10,990 nt of DNA from Syntrophaceae bacterium CG2_30_49_12 (lineage in GTDB: Bacteria > Desulfobacterota > Syntrophia > Syntrophales > CG2-30-49-12), in contig MNZP01000033.1 of NCBI GenBank assembly GCA_001873675.1, positions 1 through 10,990 on the forward strand, in the 5' to 3' direction. Made by a program: the position numbers and the translations under genes. Below, piece after piece: positions 1 through 6,867 of this stretch. The notes under the pieces were generated by a model, which was given only the letters and a program-made list of their open reading frames with translations, searched no databases and was not told where the DNA came from. Position 1 is the first letter of the stretch. Every line of letters starts with the position of its first letter.

Positions 1-39
1 GTCAGGGGGTTTCTGGGTAACCTTAAACGCATGGTATCT

Positions 40-67
40 TTTATCACTATCACATCTTTAATGTCAA
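40..67 (-). promoter_or_regulatory. possible leftward promoter leaving the window
   Basis: On the minus strand, TTGACA (62-67) is followed after 16 bp by GATAAA (40-45). This is a full consensus -35 with a 4/6 match to the -10. It would drive a gene lying left of the window. No start codon or gene is visible in the 39 bases that remain, so this rests only on the hexamers. Confidence 0.25.
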
Positions 68-75
68 TAAAAAAT

Positions 76-203
76 GTAACTGTTCAGGTAGCCACCAAGG
101 CACTAAGACACGAAGGATAGATATGAGTTTTTCCACTTTGTCTGAAAAGGAAGAATAATTATATGATCTTAGTGTCTTGGTGTCTTAGTGGCTGAATAGT
201 CAC
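76..203. repeat. 128 bp inverted-repeat element (family D, copy 1)
   Basis: The element begins GTAACTGTTCAG (76-87) and ends CTGAATAGTCAC (192-203), which are imperfect inverted termini. Just inside them lie long imperfect arms: GCCACCAAGGCACTAAGACAC on the left, and on the right a segment whose reverse complement reads GCCACTAAGACACCAAGACA. The centre (about 119-160) is AT-rich and noncoding. A second member of the same family, with the same termini, lies at 10794-10966. Size, palindromic arms and lack of coding capacity suggest a MITE-like or structured dispersed repeat. No transposase in the window can be tied to it. Confidence 0.8.
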
Positions 204-265
204 TAAAAAATAGCTGATCCTTTTTGGGGCATAGGCGCTAACTTAGGAAGTAATGTTTCTTTTCC

Positions 266-344
266 GTCATTCCGGACTTGATCCGGAATCCAGTTCTTTT
301 CAGTAGTTACGTTCTCTCTGGATTCCGGCTTTCGCCGGAAAGAC
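266..344. repeat. 79 bp palindromic repeat (family B, 'GTCATTCCGG' type)
   Basis: The left arm (266-293) starts GTCATTCCGGACTTGATCCGG. The right arm (318-344) reads CTGGATTCCGGCTTTCGCC and ends in AAAGAC. The arms are complementary over most of their length, and each contains a smaller CCGG hairpin of its own. From general knowledge, this is the widespread CTGGATTCC...GGAATGAC class of intergenic palindromes seen in many proteobacterial genomes. It sits inside repeat A. Confidence 0.8.
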
Positions 345-350
345 TAGTAT

Positions 351-471
351 AGCGTTTCATTAAAAGACTGTCATTTCGACCGTAAGGAGAAATCTTTCTA
401 TCTCAGTGATATGGAAAAGATTTCTCGTTTCACTCGAAATGACAGAAGTGTAAATGTTTTAATGAAACGCT
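351..471. repeat. 121 bp nested palindrome (family C, perfect 15 bp ends)
   Basis: The outer arms AGCGTTTCATTAAAA (351-365) and TTTTAATGAAACGCT (457-471) are perfect 15/15 inverted repeats. Inside is a second inverted repeat: GTCATTTCGA (370-379) with TCGAAATGAC (434-443), followed inward by the pair AGAAATCTTT and AAAGATTTCT. The structure is therefore a palindrome within a palindrome. The perfect outer arms suggest it is recent or under selection for pairing. It could also stop leftward transcripts from the gene ending at 771. It is noncoding. Confidence 0.8.
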
Positions 472-540
472 CTACTACTTAAGTTAGCGCTTATGCCTTT
501 TTGGGGGGAGGGGGCTGCCTCCTGAAGAAAGAACTTCGTC

Positions 541-645
541 CCAACCTGCCCTGGCCGATGTGCTCGTGTCTGTCCAAGCGGCTTCCCCATATACTTTTCT
601 CAACCCCTCCGGCAATGGACGTGCTCCCAATCTCATCGTCATTTC
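541..645 (-). pseudogene. endonuclease IV (nfo) remnant with large internal deletion
   Basis: Positions 541-587 match nfo at 4304-4350 at about 43 of 47 bases (the part encoding the SRLDRHEHIGQG region). Positions 594-644 match nfo at 4966-5020, which covers the nfo start codons and first residues. In this second block there is one substitution and one 4-base gap, and the last 24 bases are identical. The intervening roughly 615 bases of nfo are missing, and the 4-base gap shifts the frame right after MTMRLGA. It is therefore a dead, partial copy of the intact nfo about 3.7 kb away, in the same orientation. The high identity suggests a fairly recent duplication, or a gene fragment carried in from a close relative. 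Confidence 0.8.
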
Positions 646-790
646 CACAAAATCATCCTCCCCCAGTGTGCTCTGGCCTCTCAAATCCCTCCAAATCGAT
701 TCCGACCGCACTCCGGCCCTTACAAACTTGCGATATATCTCTTCCGCCCTCTTTCTTTCGAGCGGAATCCTCAGAGATGGCTGATCCCGT
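643..790 (-). pseudogene. C-terminal fragment of a REP-associated tyrosine transposase (Y1_Tnp/RAYT-like)
   Basis: Reading leftward from about 789, one frame gives RAEEIYRKFVRAGV followed by IWRDLRGQSTLGEDDFVE. This resembles the C-terminus that commonly follows the Y1 transposase domain in RAYT proteins (typically ...YRxFVxxG...PWExLRGQIFLGxExFVE). The catalytic HUH and tyrosine part is absent. The frame runs directly into the nfo remnant (FVE then MTMRLGA), and its upstream end overlaps the 3' end of the glycosyltransferase gene. Naming the family is recognition from memory. That the segment is a truncated, non-functional coding fragment is clear. Confidence 0.5.
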
Positions 791-2045
791 CTTTTTCCTG
801 TCCTTTTTTATTTTCAAACATCTTGCATAACCCCTCAATCTTTTCTTCAACCCGCAGGGCGTCGCTGTCCAGAGTCTCTTTCACAAATGAAGCGGTCCTT
901 CCGATATACAGGGGAGTAAGTGATTTCAGGAGATGCTCCCTGCTGATCAGTTTTTTATGCGCCGCTGCGGCAAAGCCGTAGATTATCTCAACCCATATCT
1001 CATCGGAAATATGAAATTTTGCATCAGGCTGTGAAGCCGCCCGGCGTAGATAATTTATAATATCCTTGGAAAGGAATTCTTTCCATATCATTGTCAACTC
1101 TTTTACGCCTAACTGAAATCTTCCGATCATCCGGCCAATATTGACAGTCACCGGTTCCAGACCCACGGCATATTGAAACCCAAAAGTGTGAACCGGTTCG
1201 GAACCTTCAACAGCCATCCACCTTTCAGGATATTGTTCCATGAGGTCGAAGGCCGCCCCAACGACCTGATAAAGCATTGCACTCAGATCAGCGCCGGGAT
1301 CCTTGGCATCATGTATTTTGGCGCCGAGAAAAGACTGGCATATTTTGAAATCATTGGCAATGGCAGTTATTGTCATCCAGATGTCAATCCCGTATTTTGC
1401 AATATCTGTATTCCAGACGTCTTTTGAGAGATAAAACGCTGCGAGCTTTCCTGAAAATCCAAAATCCCCCCCGATGGGCTGCCGCACCTGCCTGCCATAT
1501 AATGCCCTCGTGACGGGATAAATAATGCTGTTGGTTATCGTTCCGTCGTATTTGTGCCGGTGGTAAAGGGGTGCGACAAAATCAAAATCTCCGCCGAGCA
1601 CGGGCTTGATGAGGAGTTCCACCCATTCGGGCGTGATGCTTCTCAGATCGGAGTCCACCACGATGCACGCCTTTGCGCTCAGGGAATCCGCTATCTCAAA
1701 AATGGTTCTGAAGGCGCTCCCCTTGCCCGGAATGCCGTGATAGGGGATCGTTATTTTTAATATCGGCTTTTTCCTGTGCTTGATAAGGATGACATCAAAG
1801 TCTTCAACGACAGCATTCTGAACAACGTCCATGGTCCCATCGGTTGAGCCGCCGTCGGAATTTATGATCACGGATTTACTGTCGGGGAAATATTTTGTAA
1901 GTCCCGCCTGTACTGCCCTTACCACATGCGCTATAGTGCGCGCATTGTTGTAGCTCGGGATGCCGACGAGGATATCCGTCTCTTTGATATCGTTAATCCT
2001 GTCCGCTACATCTTTTTTCAAAATACTGTTATTCACACAGTCCAA
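771..2045 (-). CDS. GT2/GT81-like glycosyltransferase, probable glucosylglycerate or glucosyl-3-phosphoglycerate synthase
   Basis: The 424-residue protein probably transfers a sugar from an NDP-sugar to glycerate or 3-phosphoglycerate, making a compatible solute or a precursor of methylglucose-type polysaccharides in the cytoplasm. It has a GT-A fold: VGIPSYNNARTI (27-38), NSDGGSTDGT (62-71), GIPGKGSA (104-111), the metal-binding DSD at 131-133 within VVDSDLRS, QPIGGDFGFSG (189-199) and YGIDIWM (218-224). DSDL and the GKG segment are shared by glucosyl-3-phosphoglycerate and mannosylglycerate synthases. The C-terminal 150 residues are helical, as in those enzymes. There is no signal peptide or membrane segment. 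The start is uncertain: TTG at 2045 or GTG at 2036, both with only weak upstream AGG-type sites. The gene follows malQ after about 90 bp, so a shared transcript is possible. Its last bases abut transposase and nfo debris, so the very C-terminus may have been altered. Substrate assignment is inference. Confidence 0.75.
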   Translation of the reverse strand: MDCVNNSILKKDVADRINDIKETDILVGIPSYNNARTIAHVVRAVQAGLTKYFPDSKSVIINSDGGSTDGTMDVVQNAVVEDFDVILIKHRKKPILKITIPYHGIPGKGSAFRTIFEIADSLSAKACIVVDSDLRSITPEWVELLIKPVLGGDFDFVAPLYHRHKYDGTITNSIIYPVTRALYGRQVRQPIGGDFGFSGKLAAFYLSKDVWNTDIAKYGIDIWMTITAIANDFKICQSFLGAKIHDAKDPGADLSAMLYQVVGAAFDLMEQYPERWMAVEGSEPVHTFGFQYAVGLEPVTVNIGRMIGRFQLGVKELTMIWKEFLSKDIINYLRRAASQPDAKFHISDEIWVEIIYGFAAAAHKKLISREHLLKSLTPLYIGRTASFVKETLDSDALRVEEKIEGLCKMFENKKGQEKDGISHL

Positions 2046-2135
2046 CCTGTTTAATTCGGATTATAAGCTTTAATGTTTAATGTCGCTTTTTGGTGATCTT
2101 ACCTGACTTGTTGTCATATATCGCCCTCCATCCGC

Positions 2136-3647
2136 TTACGCACCACTCCTCCCATACATTTTAGTCATTTTCAGAAGCCTGCGGGAAAGGGATGGCATCA
2201 GTTGTTCATGCTGAAGTCGCCACTCCCAGTTTCCCGCAGACGTACCAGGAAGATTCATCCGGGCGTCTTCCCCCAGGCCTAAAAGATCCTGCATGGGGAA
2301 AATGGCGATACTTCCAACAGACATCATGGCCAGCCTGATGATGTCCCAGTGAAGCTCCTTTAAGGAGATTCTTTTACCAAGATACCGGGTGAGCCGCCTC
2401 CTGTTCTGGGGTGTGGCTTCCTTTGTAAACCACCCCTTGATGGTATTGTTGTCGTGTGTGCCCGTATAGACCACGCAATTGGTCGTGTGATGATGCGGGG
2501 TATGCCGACTCGCCGGGAACTCCTTGCCGAATGCAGACAGGAGCACTCTCATACCGGGAAATCCAAAACGACACATTACTTCTCTGAGTTCTGGGCCGGG
2601 TGCTCCCATATCCTCGCAGATAATGGGCAAGTACGGGAATTTCCCGGCGAGGTGTTCGAAGAAATCGAAGCCCGGGGCAGAAACCCATTTTCCATTGATT
2701 GCTGTTGTTTCGGTGGCCGGCACTTCCCAGTAACTTACGTAACCGCGGAAATGGTCGATCCTCAAGTAATCAAACAGCCTCAAATTATGGGCGATTCGCC
2801 GGATCATCCATCCATATCCGGTTTTTTTCAGCATTTCCCAGCGGTACAGGGGATTGCCCCAGAGTTGTCCTGTTTCGCTGAAATAGTCAGGGGGCACACC
2901 GGCGACCACAGCGGGCATCTTTTTTTTGTTGAGTTGGAAAAGTTCCGGATGAGACCATACGTCGGCGCTGTCGTGACTCAGGTAGATAGGCATATCGCCC
3001 ATGATCAGAATCCCGCGATCATTGCAATATCTTTTCAGGGACATCCACTGATCATAGAAGATATATTGACGGAACTTTTCCATGGCAATTTTTTCAGCCA
3101 GCTTTTTTCCGGCTTCTTGCATATCATCGGGCCGTCTGTCACGAATGCCCCGTGGCCATTCAGTCCAATTTACTTCCCGAAAGTGATCCCGAAGAGCCAT
3201 AAAGAGGGCAAAATCATCGAGCCAGAATATATTTTCCATGCAGAACGTCTCCCACCTGTAGTCCGCCTTTCCGGATTTTACCTTGAAGCGTTGCCATGCC
3301 CGTTCCAGAAGCTTTTCCTTGTAGGCAAGCGCCTGCGGGTAATTTACGCGGTCACCGGGAAAATGAGGCTGGTCATCCAGGTCAGCACCACAGAGAATAT
3401 CATTTTGCATCAACAGTTCGGGACTTACGAAAAGCGGGTTGCCGGCGAAGGCGGAGAGGCTCATGTAGGGCGAATTGTCCCATGCCGGCATGGTCGGATT
3501 CAAGGGGAGAATCTGCCAGAAGCTTTGCCTCGCAGAAAAAAGAAAATCGGCAAACTCATATGCCCCCGGGCCCATGTCTCCAACACCGAAACGGGAAGGC
3601 AGGGATGAAATATGAAGGAGAACGCCGCTTCCGCGCCTTTGCTTCAT
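2136..3647 (-). CDS. malQ: 4-alpha-glucanotransferase (amylomaltase, GH77)
   Basis: MalQ moves maltosyl and longer 1,4-alpha-glucan segments between chains in cytoplasmic maltodextrin and glycogen metabolism. The 503-residue protein has the usual length of the short bacterial (Thermus/plant DPE1-like) form. It starts RGSGVLLHISSLPS (5-18) and contains WQILPLNPT (44-52) and DSPY-like NSPYMSLSAFAGN (58-70). The three GH77 catalytic carboxylates are visible: nucleophile Asp298 in RIDHFRG, acid/base Glu345 in ICEDMG, and Asp399 in GTHDNN. PGTSAGNW near the C-terminus matches the family PGT...NW motif. The start is set by GGAGG four bases before ATG (3647). Upstream lies a small unknown gene (51-57 bp gap) and downstream a glycosyltransferase. 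The pairing suggests alpha-glucan turnover feeding sugar-nucleotide chemistry. The gene appears intact. Confidence 0.96.
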   Translation of the reverse strand: MKQRRGSGVLLHISSLPSRFGVGDMGPGAYEFADFLFSARQSFWQILPLNPTMPAWDNSPYMSLSAFAGNPLFVSPELLMQNDILCGADLDDQPHFPGDRVNYPQALAYKEKLLERAWQRFKVKSGKADYRWETFCMENIFWLDDFALFMALRDHFREVNWTEWPRGIRDRRPDDMQEAGKKLAEKIAMEKFRQYIFYDQWMSLKRYCNDRGILIMGDMPIYLSHDSADVWSHPELFQLNKKKMPAVVAGVPPDYFSETGQLWGNPLYRWEMLKKTGYGWMIRRIAHNLRLFDYLRIDHFRGYVSYWEVPATETTAINGKWVSAPGFDFFEHLAGKFPYLPIICEDMGAPGPELREVMCRFGFPGMRVLLSAFGKEFPASRHTPHHHTTNCVVYTGTHDNNTIKGWFTKEATPQNRRRLTRYLGKRISLKELHWDIIRLAMMSVGSIAIFPMQDLLGLGEDARMNLPGTSAGNWEWRLQHEQLMPSLSRRLLKMTKMYGRSGA

Positions 3648-3698
3648 GGAACCTCCATGGTTGCCAATGGATCAAGCAGGCAATCAGATACTTTACCT

Positions 3699-4040
3699 TT
3701 ATCGATTGTCCTGCTCCACGGCCTCGTTTATTCTTTCCGAAAAGTCCGGTATGGCCGCAGCAATCCGCACCCAGGCCGCCATCAGGGGGATGCCGACAGG
3801 ATCATTGATAAATTCCTTTACGGCCAGACGGACAGAGCCGACAAAGGCGTCCACAGCTTCTATTTCTTCGTGGCGATCGTATATCAGGGCGTTCAGCCGG
3901 GTCAGGGCGTGATATTTTTCAATGGCAACGCGCGATTCCTGAGTGTAGGCGGTCATCAACGTCCTGAAAAAGGCTTCGCTCATTACCAAGCCATCCTGGC
4001 TCAGCACCCGGAACAGGGCATTGGCGATGTCCGTTGCCAT
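3699..4040 (-). CDS. small hypothetical protein, helical
   Basis: I do not recognise this 113-residue protein. It begins MATDIANALFRVLSQDG, appears almost wholly alpha-helical, has no clear membrane segment or signal peptide, no cysteine and no metal motif, and ends EAVEQDNR. The ATG at 4040 is chosen because GAGGGA lies nine bases upstream. A TTG at 4049 is in frame but would have no spacing from that site, and an in-frame TAG closes the frame a few codons further up. The gene sits between nfo (about 100 bp upstream) and malQ (51 bp downstream) on the same strand. A coherent frame, a plausible ribosome site and tight packing support a real gene. A chance open frame antisense to nothing known cannot be excluded. 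Confidence 0.55.
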   Translation of the reverse strand: MATDIANALFRVLSQDGLVMSEAFFRTLMTAYTQESRVAIEKYHALTRLNALIYDRHEEIEAVDAFVGSVRLAVKEFINDPVGIPLMAAWVRIAAAIPDFSERINEAVEQDNR

Positions 4041-4139
4041 CCGGATCAATCCCTCGTCCTGTTTGCTGCCCTAACACTCTACATCCTGTCAGCGGTCATG
4101 TTCATTCGTCTTAAGTAAGTGCAGGTTTAAAACTTGTCC

Positions 4140-5018
4140 CTACTGCCCAATAGAGGATTTACCCTTGGCGCTCCCGAGCAAACTCTTCAGCGTCGTCAGA
4201 TTCTGAATATCTTCTTTTAAATCTTTTCCCTTGGGAGTTTCCAGCAGCATCGGCAAATCTTGAAAACGGGGATCGTTTAAAATAAGGCGAAAGGCCTTTA
4301 GCCTCAACCGGCCCTGGCCGATGTGCTCGTGCCTGTCCAGGCGGCTTCCCAATTCCCCCCGGGAATCGTTGAGGTGTATCGCCTTGATCTGTTTGATCCC
4401 GATCAATCCATCGAATTGTGCAAAAGTTTTCTCGAATGTCTCAGGAGTGCGGAGGTCATAGCCAGCCGCAAAGGCATGGCAGGTATCAAAACATACCCCC
4501 AGGCACTCGGGATAATGGCTGTTTTTCATTATTTCCGCCAAATGTTCGAAACGAAAACCGAGCGTAGAGCCCTGGCCGGCGGTAACTTCCAGTAACACCT
4601 TAACTTTCGATTCCTTTGTCCCCTTGCAGATCCTGTCGAGAGCCTGGCTGATGCGGGCAAGACCAGCGGCTTCACCGGCCCCCACATGGGCGCCAGGGTG
4701 GGTAACCAGGTAGGGGATGGATAGGAGGGCGCATCTTTCTATCTCACTAATAAAACTTGCCACGGATTTCTGCCACAGCTCTTCGTCGGGGGAGGCCAGG
4801 TTAATCAGGTATGAGGTATGACCCAGAACAAACATGTCCGATGTCTTCCGGAATTCTTTAAAACTTTCTGTTTCCCTGGTGGTCAGGGGCCTTGCCTGCC
4901 ACTGGTTATTACTTTTAGTAAAGATTTGAATGGCCCGGCAACCGATAGATAGTCCCCGCAGGATGCTTTTCTCAATCCCTCCGGCAATGGACATGTGTGC
5001 TCCCAATCTCATCGTCAT
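4140..5018 (-). CDS. nfo: endonuclease IV (AP endonuclease, class II)
   Basis: Nfo cleaves the phosphodiester bond 5' to abasic sites in base-excision repair, using a trinuclear zinc centre. All nine metal ligands of the family are present. Numbering from the ATG at 5018, they are His67 (GHTSYLIN), His107 (THPGAH), Glu144 (LEVTAGQG), Asp178 and His181 (FDTCH), His215 (HLND), Asp228 and His230 (DRH) and Glu260 (LLETP). The protein is about 292 residues, as expected. AGAAGGA precedes two start candidates two codons apart, ATG 5018 and ATG 5012. The latter gives the canonical MRLGAHMSIAGG and better spacing. The frame stays open upstream to 5054, but that part overlaps the typA 3' end and is unlikely to be used. 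It starts about 10 bases after the typA stop, implying one transcript. A deleted duplicate lies at 541-645. Confidence 0.96.
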   Translation of the reverse strand: MTMRLGAHMSIAGGIEKSILRGLSIGCRAIQIFTKSNNQWQARPLTTRETESFKEFRKTSDMFVLGHTSYLINLASPDEELWQKSVASFISEIERCALLSIPYLVTHPGAHVGAGEAAGLARISQALDRICKGTKESKVKVLLEVTAGQGSTLGFRFEHLAEIMKNSHYPECLGVCFDTCHAFAAGYDLRTPETFEKTFAQFDGLIGIKQIKAIHLNDSRGELGSRLDRHEHIGQGRLRLKAFRLILNDPRFQDLPMLLETPKGKDLKEDIQNLTTLKSLLGSAKGKSSIGQ

Positions 5019-5028
5019 TTTCCTTCTG

Positions 5029-6867
5029 TCACGCTTGCGCGGCTGCCTTTTCACGCGTGGCGGATGCCCTACGCCGGCCTTCTGCTCCCAGAATCTTTTT
5101 TCTTATCCGCAGACTCTTGGGCGTGACTTCGAGCAGTTCGTCATCGGGAATATATTCAATGCATTCGTCGAGACTCATGATGCGCGGCGGTGTGAGGCGT
5201 ATAGAGATGTCTTCGTTCGAACTGCGGATGTTTGTCATTTGCTTTTTCTTGCAGACATTGATCCCGATGTCGCCTTCGCGCGGCTGCTCGCCGATGACCA
5301 TTCCTTCGTACACTTGTACGCCCGGACCGATAAACAGAAAGCCGCGTTCTTCCGCATTTTTCAGCGCGTATGTCGTTGTGATTCCCGCTTCCCACGCCAC
5401 CAGGCTGCCGTGCCCGTGTGTCTCGATCTCGCCTGCGAGCGGCAGATAGCCGTGAAAAAGCGCGTGCATGATCCCCGTGCCGCGCGTTGCGGTCAAGAAC
5501 TTGCTGCGAAATCCCAACAGCCCGCGCGTCGGAACGAGGTAGCGTAAATGTACGCTGCCATCCTCCGCTGTGTGCATTTCTTCTAAGTTGCCGCGCCGTG
5601 TGCCGAGCATCTCCATTACAACGCCGAGGAAATCACCGGCGACTTCAATGTATACGTCCTCGATCGGTTCCAGCTTCTTCCCATTTTCTTCGCGGAAAAT
5701 CACTTCGGGTTTACTGACCTGGAACTCGTATCCTTCGCGCCGCATCGTCTCGATCAAAATCGCAAGGTGCAACTCGCCGCGTCCCGAAACGATGAACGTA
5801 TCCGGCAATTCGGTCTCTTGCACCAGCAGACTCACGTTTGATTCCAATTCCTTGAACAATCGTTCACGCAATTTCCGCGACGTGCTCCAGGTGCCCTCAC
5901 GCCCGGCGAACGGCGATGTATTCACCCCGAAGGCCATCCGTACGGTTGGCGCTTCGACGCGAATCGGCGGGAGCGCGCGCGGGTTTGCCGTGTCCGTAAT
6001 GGTTTCGCCGATGTACACTTCGTCCAGCCCGGTGAACGCGACGATTTCGCCCGCCTCGACGCACTCCACCGGAATACGTTCCAATCCCTGGTGCACAAAC
6101 AGTTCCGCTATCTTGCCCTGCGTTATTTTCCCATCGTGTGCAATGCGCGCGACCGCCTGTGCCGGGCGCAGCGTACCCGCGAACAATCTTCCAATCACGA
6201 TACGTCCTTTGTAATCGTCGTACGCAAGCGTTGTGACGAGCAATTGCGCCGGTTGGTCTGGTTCGACTTTCGGCGCGGGGATGTAACTAAGAATCGTTTC
6301 AAATAATGGCTGCAAATCGGCGCCGGTTTCGCCGGGTGTGCGTGACGCTGCTCCTCTAAGCGCGTCGGTATAGACGATGGGAAATTCCGCTTGTTCATCG
6401 CTCGCGCCGAGATCAATGAACAAATCGAACGAGGCATTTGCGACGTGATTCAGCCGTGCGTTCGGGCGGTCCACTTTGTTGATAACGACAATCGCCTTGT
6501 GTCCCAGCTCAAGAGCCTTTCGCAGAACAAAACGCGTCTGCGGCATGGGCCCCTCTACTGCGTCCACGAGCAGCAACACGCCGTCCACCATATTCAGCAC
6601 ACGCTCGACCTCGCCGCCAAAATCGGCATGACCGGGCGTGTCCACGATATTGATTTTCGTGCCGCGATAAGTGATGGCCGTATTTTTCGCGAGAATTGTA
6701 ATGCCGCGTTCGCGTTCAAGGTCGTTCGAATCCATCACACGCTCGACGATAGTTTGGTTATCGCGAAAGATGTGTGACTGCCTGAGCATCGCATCCACGA
6801 GCGTTGTCTTGCCGTGGTCCACATGCGCGATGATGGCGATGTTTCTTATATCGTTTCTTACGGTCAT
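5029..6867 (-). CDS. typA: TypA/BipA ribosome-binding GTPase
   Basis: TypA is an EF-G-like translational GTPase that binds the ribosome and supports 50S assembly and growth under stress or cold. The 612 residues match the family length. G motifs are AHVDHGKTT (14-22), RGIT (54-57), DTPGH (76-80) and NKVD (130-133). Later come VSGRGELHLAIL and a TypA-specific C-terminal domain with GLLGFRSKFLTATRGTG, NVCKKKQMTN and PKSLRIRKK. Its ATG overlaps the stop of the B12-subunit gene in the arrangement ATGA, so translation is probably coupled. The composition is odd: CGCG/GCGC tetramers recur throughout the gene but are rare in its neighbours. The wording of the protein (for example LERERGITILAKNTAI and MDSNDLER) reminds me of Chloroflexota TypA. 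Horizontal acquisition is therefore possible, though this rests on memory and inspection by eye. Function is certain; origin is not. Confidence 0.96.
   Translation of the reverse strand: MTVRNDIRNIAIIAHVDHGKTTLVDAMLRQSHIFRDNQTIVERVMDSNDLERERGITILAKNTAITYRGTKINIVDTPGHADFGGEVERVLNMVDGVLLLVDAVEGPMPQTRFVLRKALELGHKAIVVINKVDRPNARLNHVANASFDLFIDLGASDEQAEFPIVYTDALRGAASRTPGETGADLQPLFETILSYIPAPKVEPDQPAQLLVTTLAYDDYKGRIVIGRLFAGTLRPAQAVARIAHDGKITQGKIAELFVHQGLERIPVECVEAGEIVAFTGLDEVYIGETITDTANPRALPPIRVEAPTVRMAFGVNTSPFAGREGTWSTSRKLRERLFKELESNVSLLVQETELPDTFIVSGRGELHLAILIETMRREGYEFQVSKPEVIFREENGKKLEPIEDVYIEVAGDFLGVVMEMLGTRRGNLEEMHTAEDGSVHLRYLVPTRGLLGFRSKFLTATRGTGIMHALFHGYLPLAGEIETHGHGSLVAWEAGITTTYALKNAEERGFLFIGPGVQVYEGMVIGEQPREGDIGINVCKKKQMTNIRSSNEDISIRLTPPRIMSLDECIEYIPDDELLEVTPKSLRIRKKILGAEGRRRASATREKAAAQA

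Larger units (their letters stand above)
228..497. repeat. outer inverted repeat (family A) enclosing other repeats
   Basis: The left arm at 228-252 contains GCATAGGCGCTAACTTAGG. The right arm at 473-497 is its reverse complement at 22 of 25 positions, with core TTAGCGC. The 220 bp between the arms is almost entirely occupied by two other palindromic repeats (266-344 and 351-471). The simplest reading is an older palindromic element into which younger ones inserted. The region is noncoding. Confidence 0.7.

Noticed and set aside
76..497. CRISPR array
   Set aside because: The repeats are inverted palindromes of different families, not regularly spaced direct repeats with unique spacers.
484..711. 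Minus-strand 75-codon open frame beginning MRSESIWRDLRGQ
   Set aside because: It is a chimera of the transposase tail and frameshifted nfo debris with no convincing ribosome site. It is better described as two pseudogene fragments.
2060..2086. Possible promoter for the glycosyltransferase (TATAAT at 2060-2065, GCGACA upstream)
   Set aside because: The spacer is only 15 bp, the -35 is 4/6, and the leader would be under 20 nt with no good ribosome site. Not strong enough to list as a feature.
2454..3608. Long plus-strand open frame (384 codons) opposite malQ
   Set aside because: It is antisense to a clear malQ gene with all catalytic residues, and its translation shows no recognisable motif. 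It is a shadow frame.
5019..5054. 12-codon upstream extension of nfo (KRQPRKRDRRK)
   Set aside because: It overlaps the typA 3' end and precedes the AAGGA ribosome site. The family begins at MRLGAHMS.
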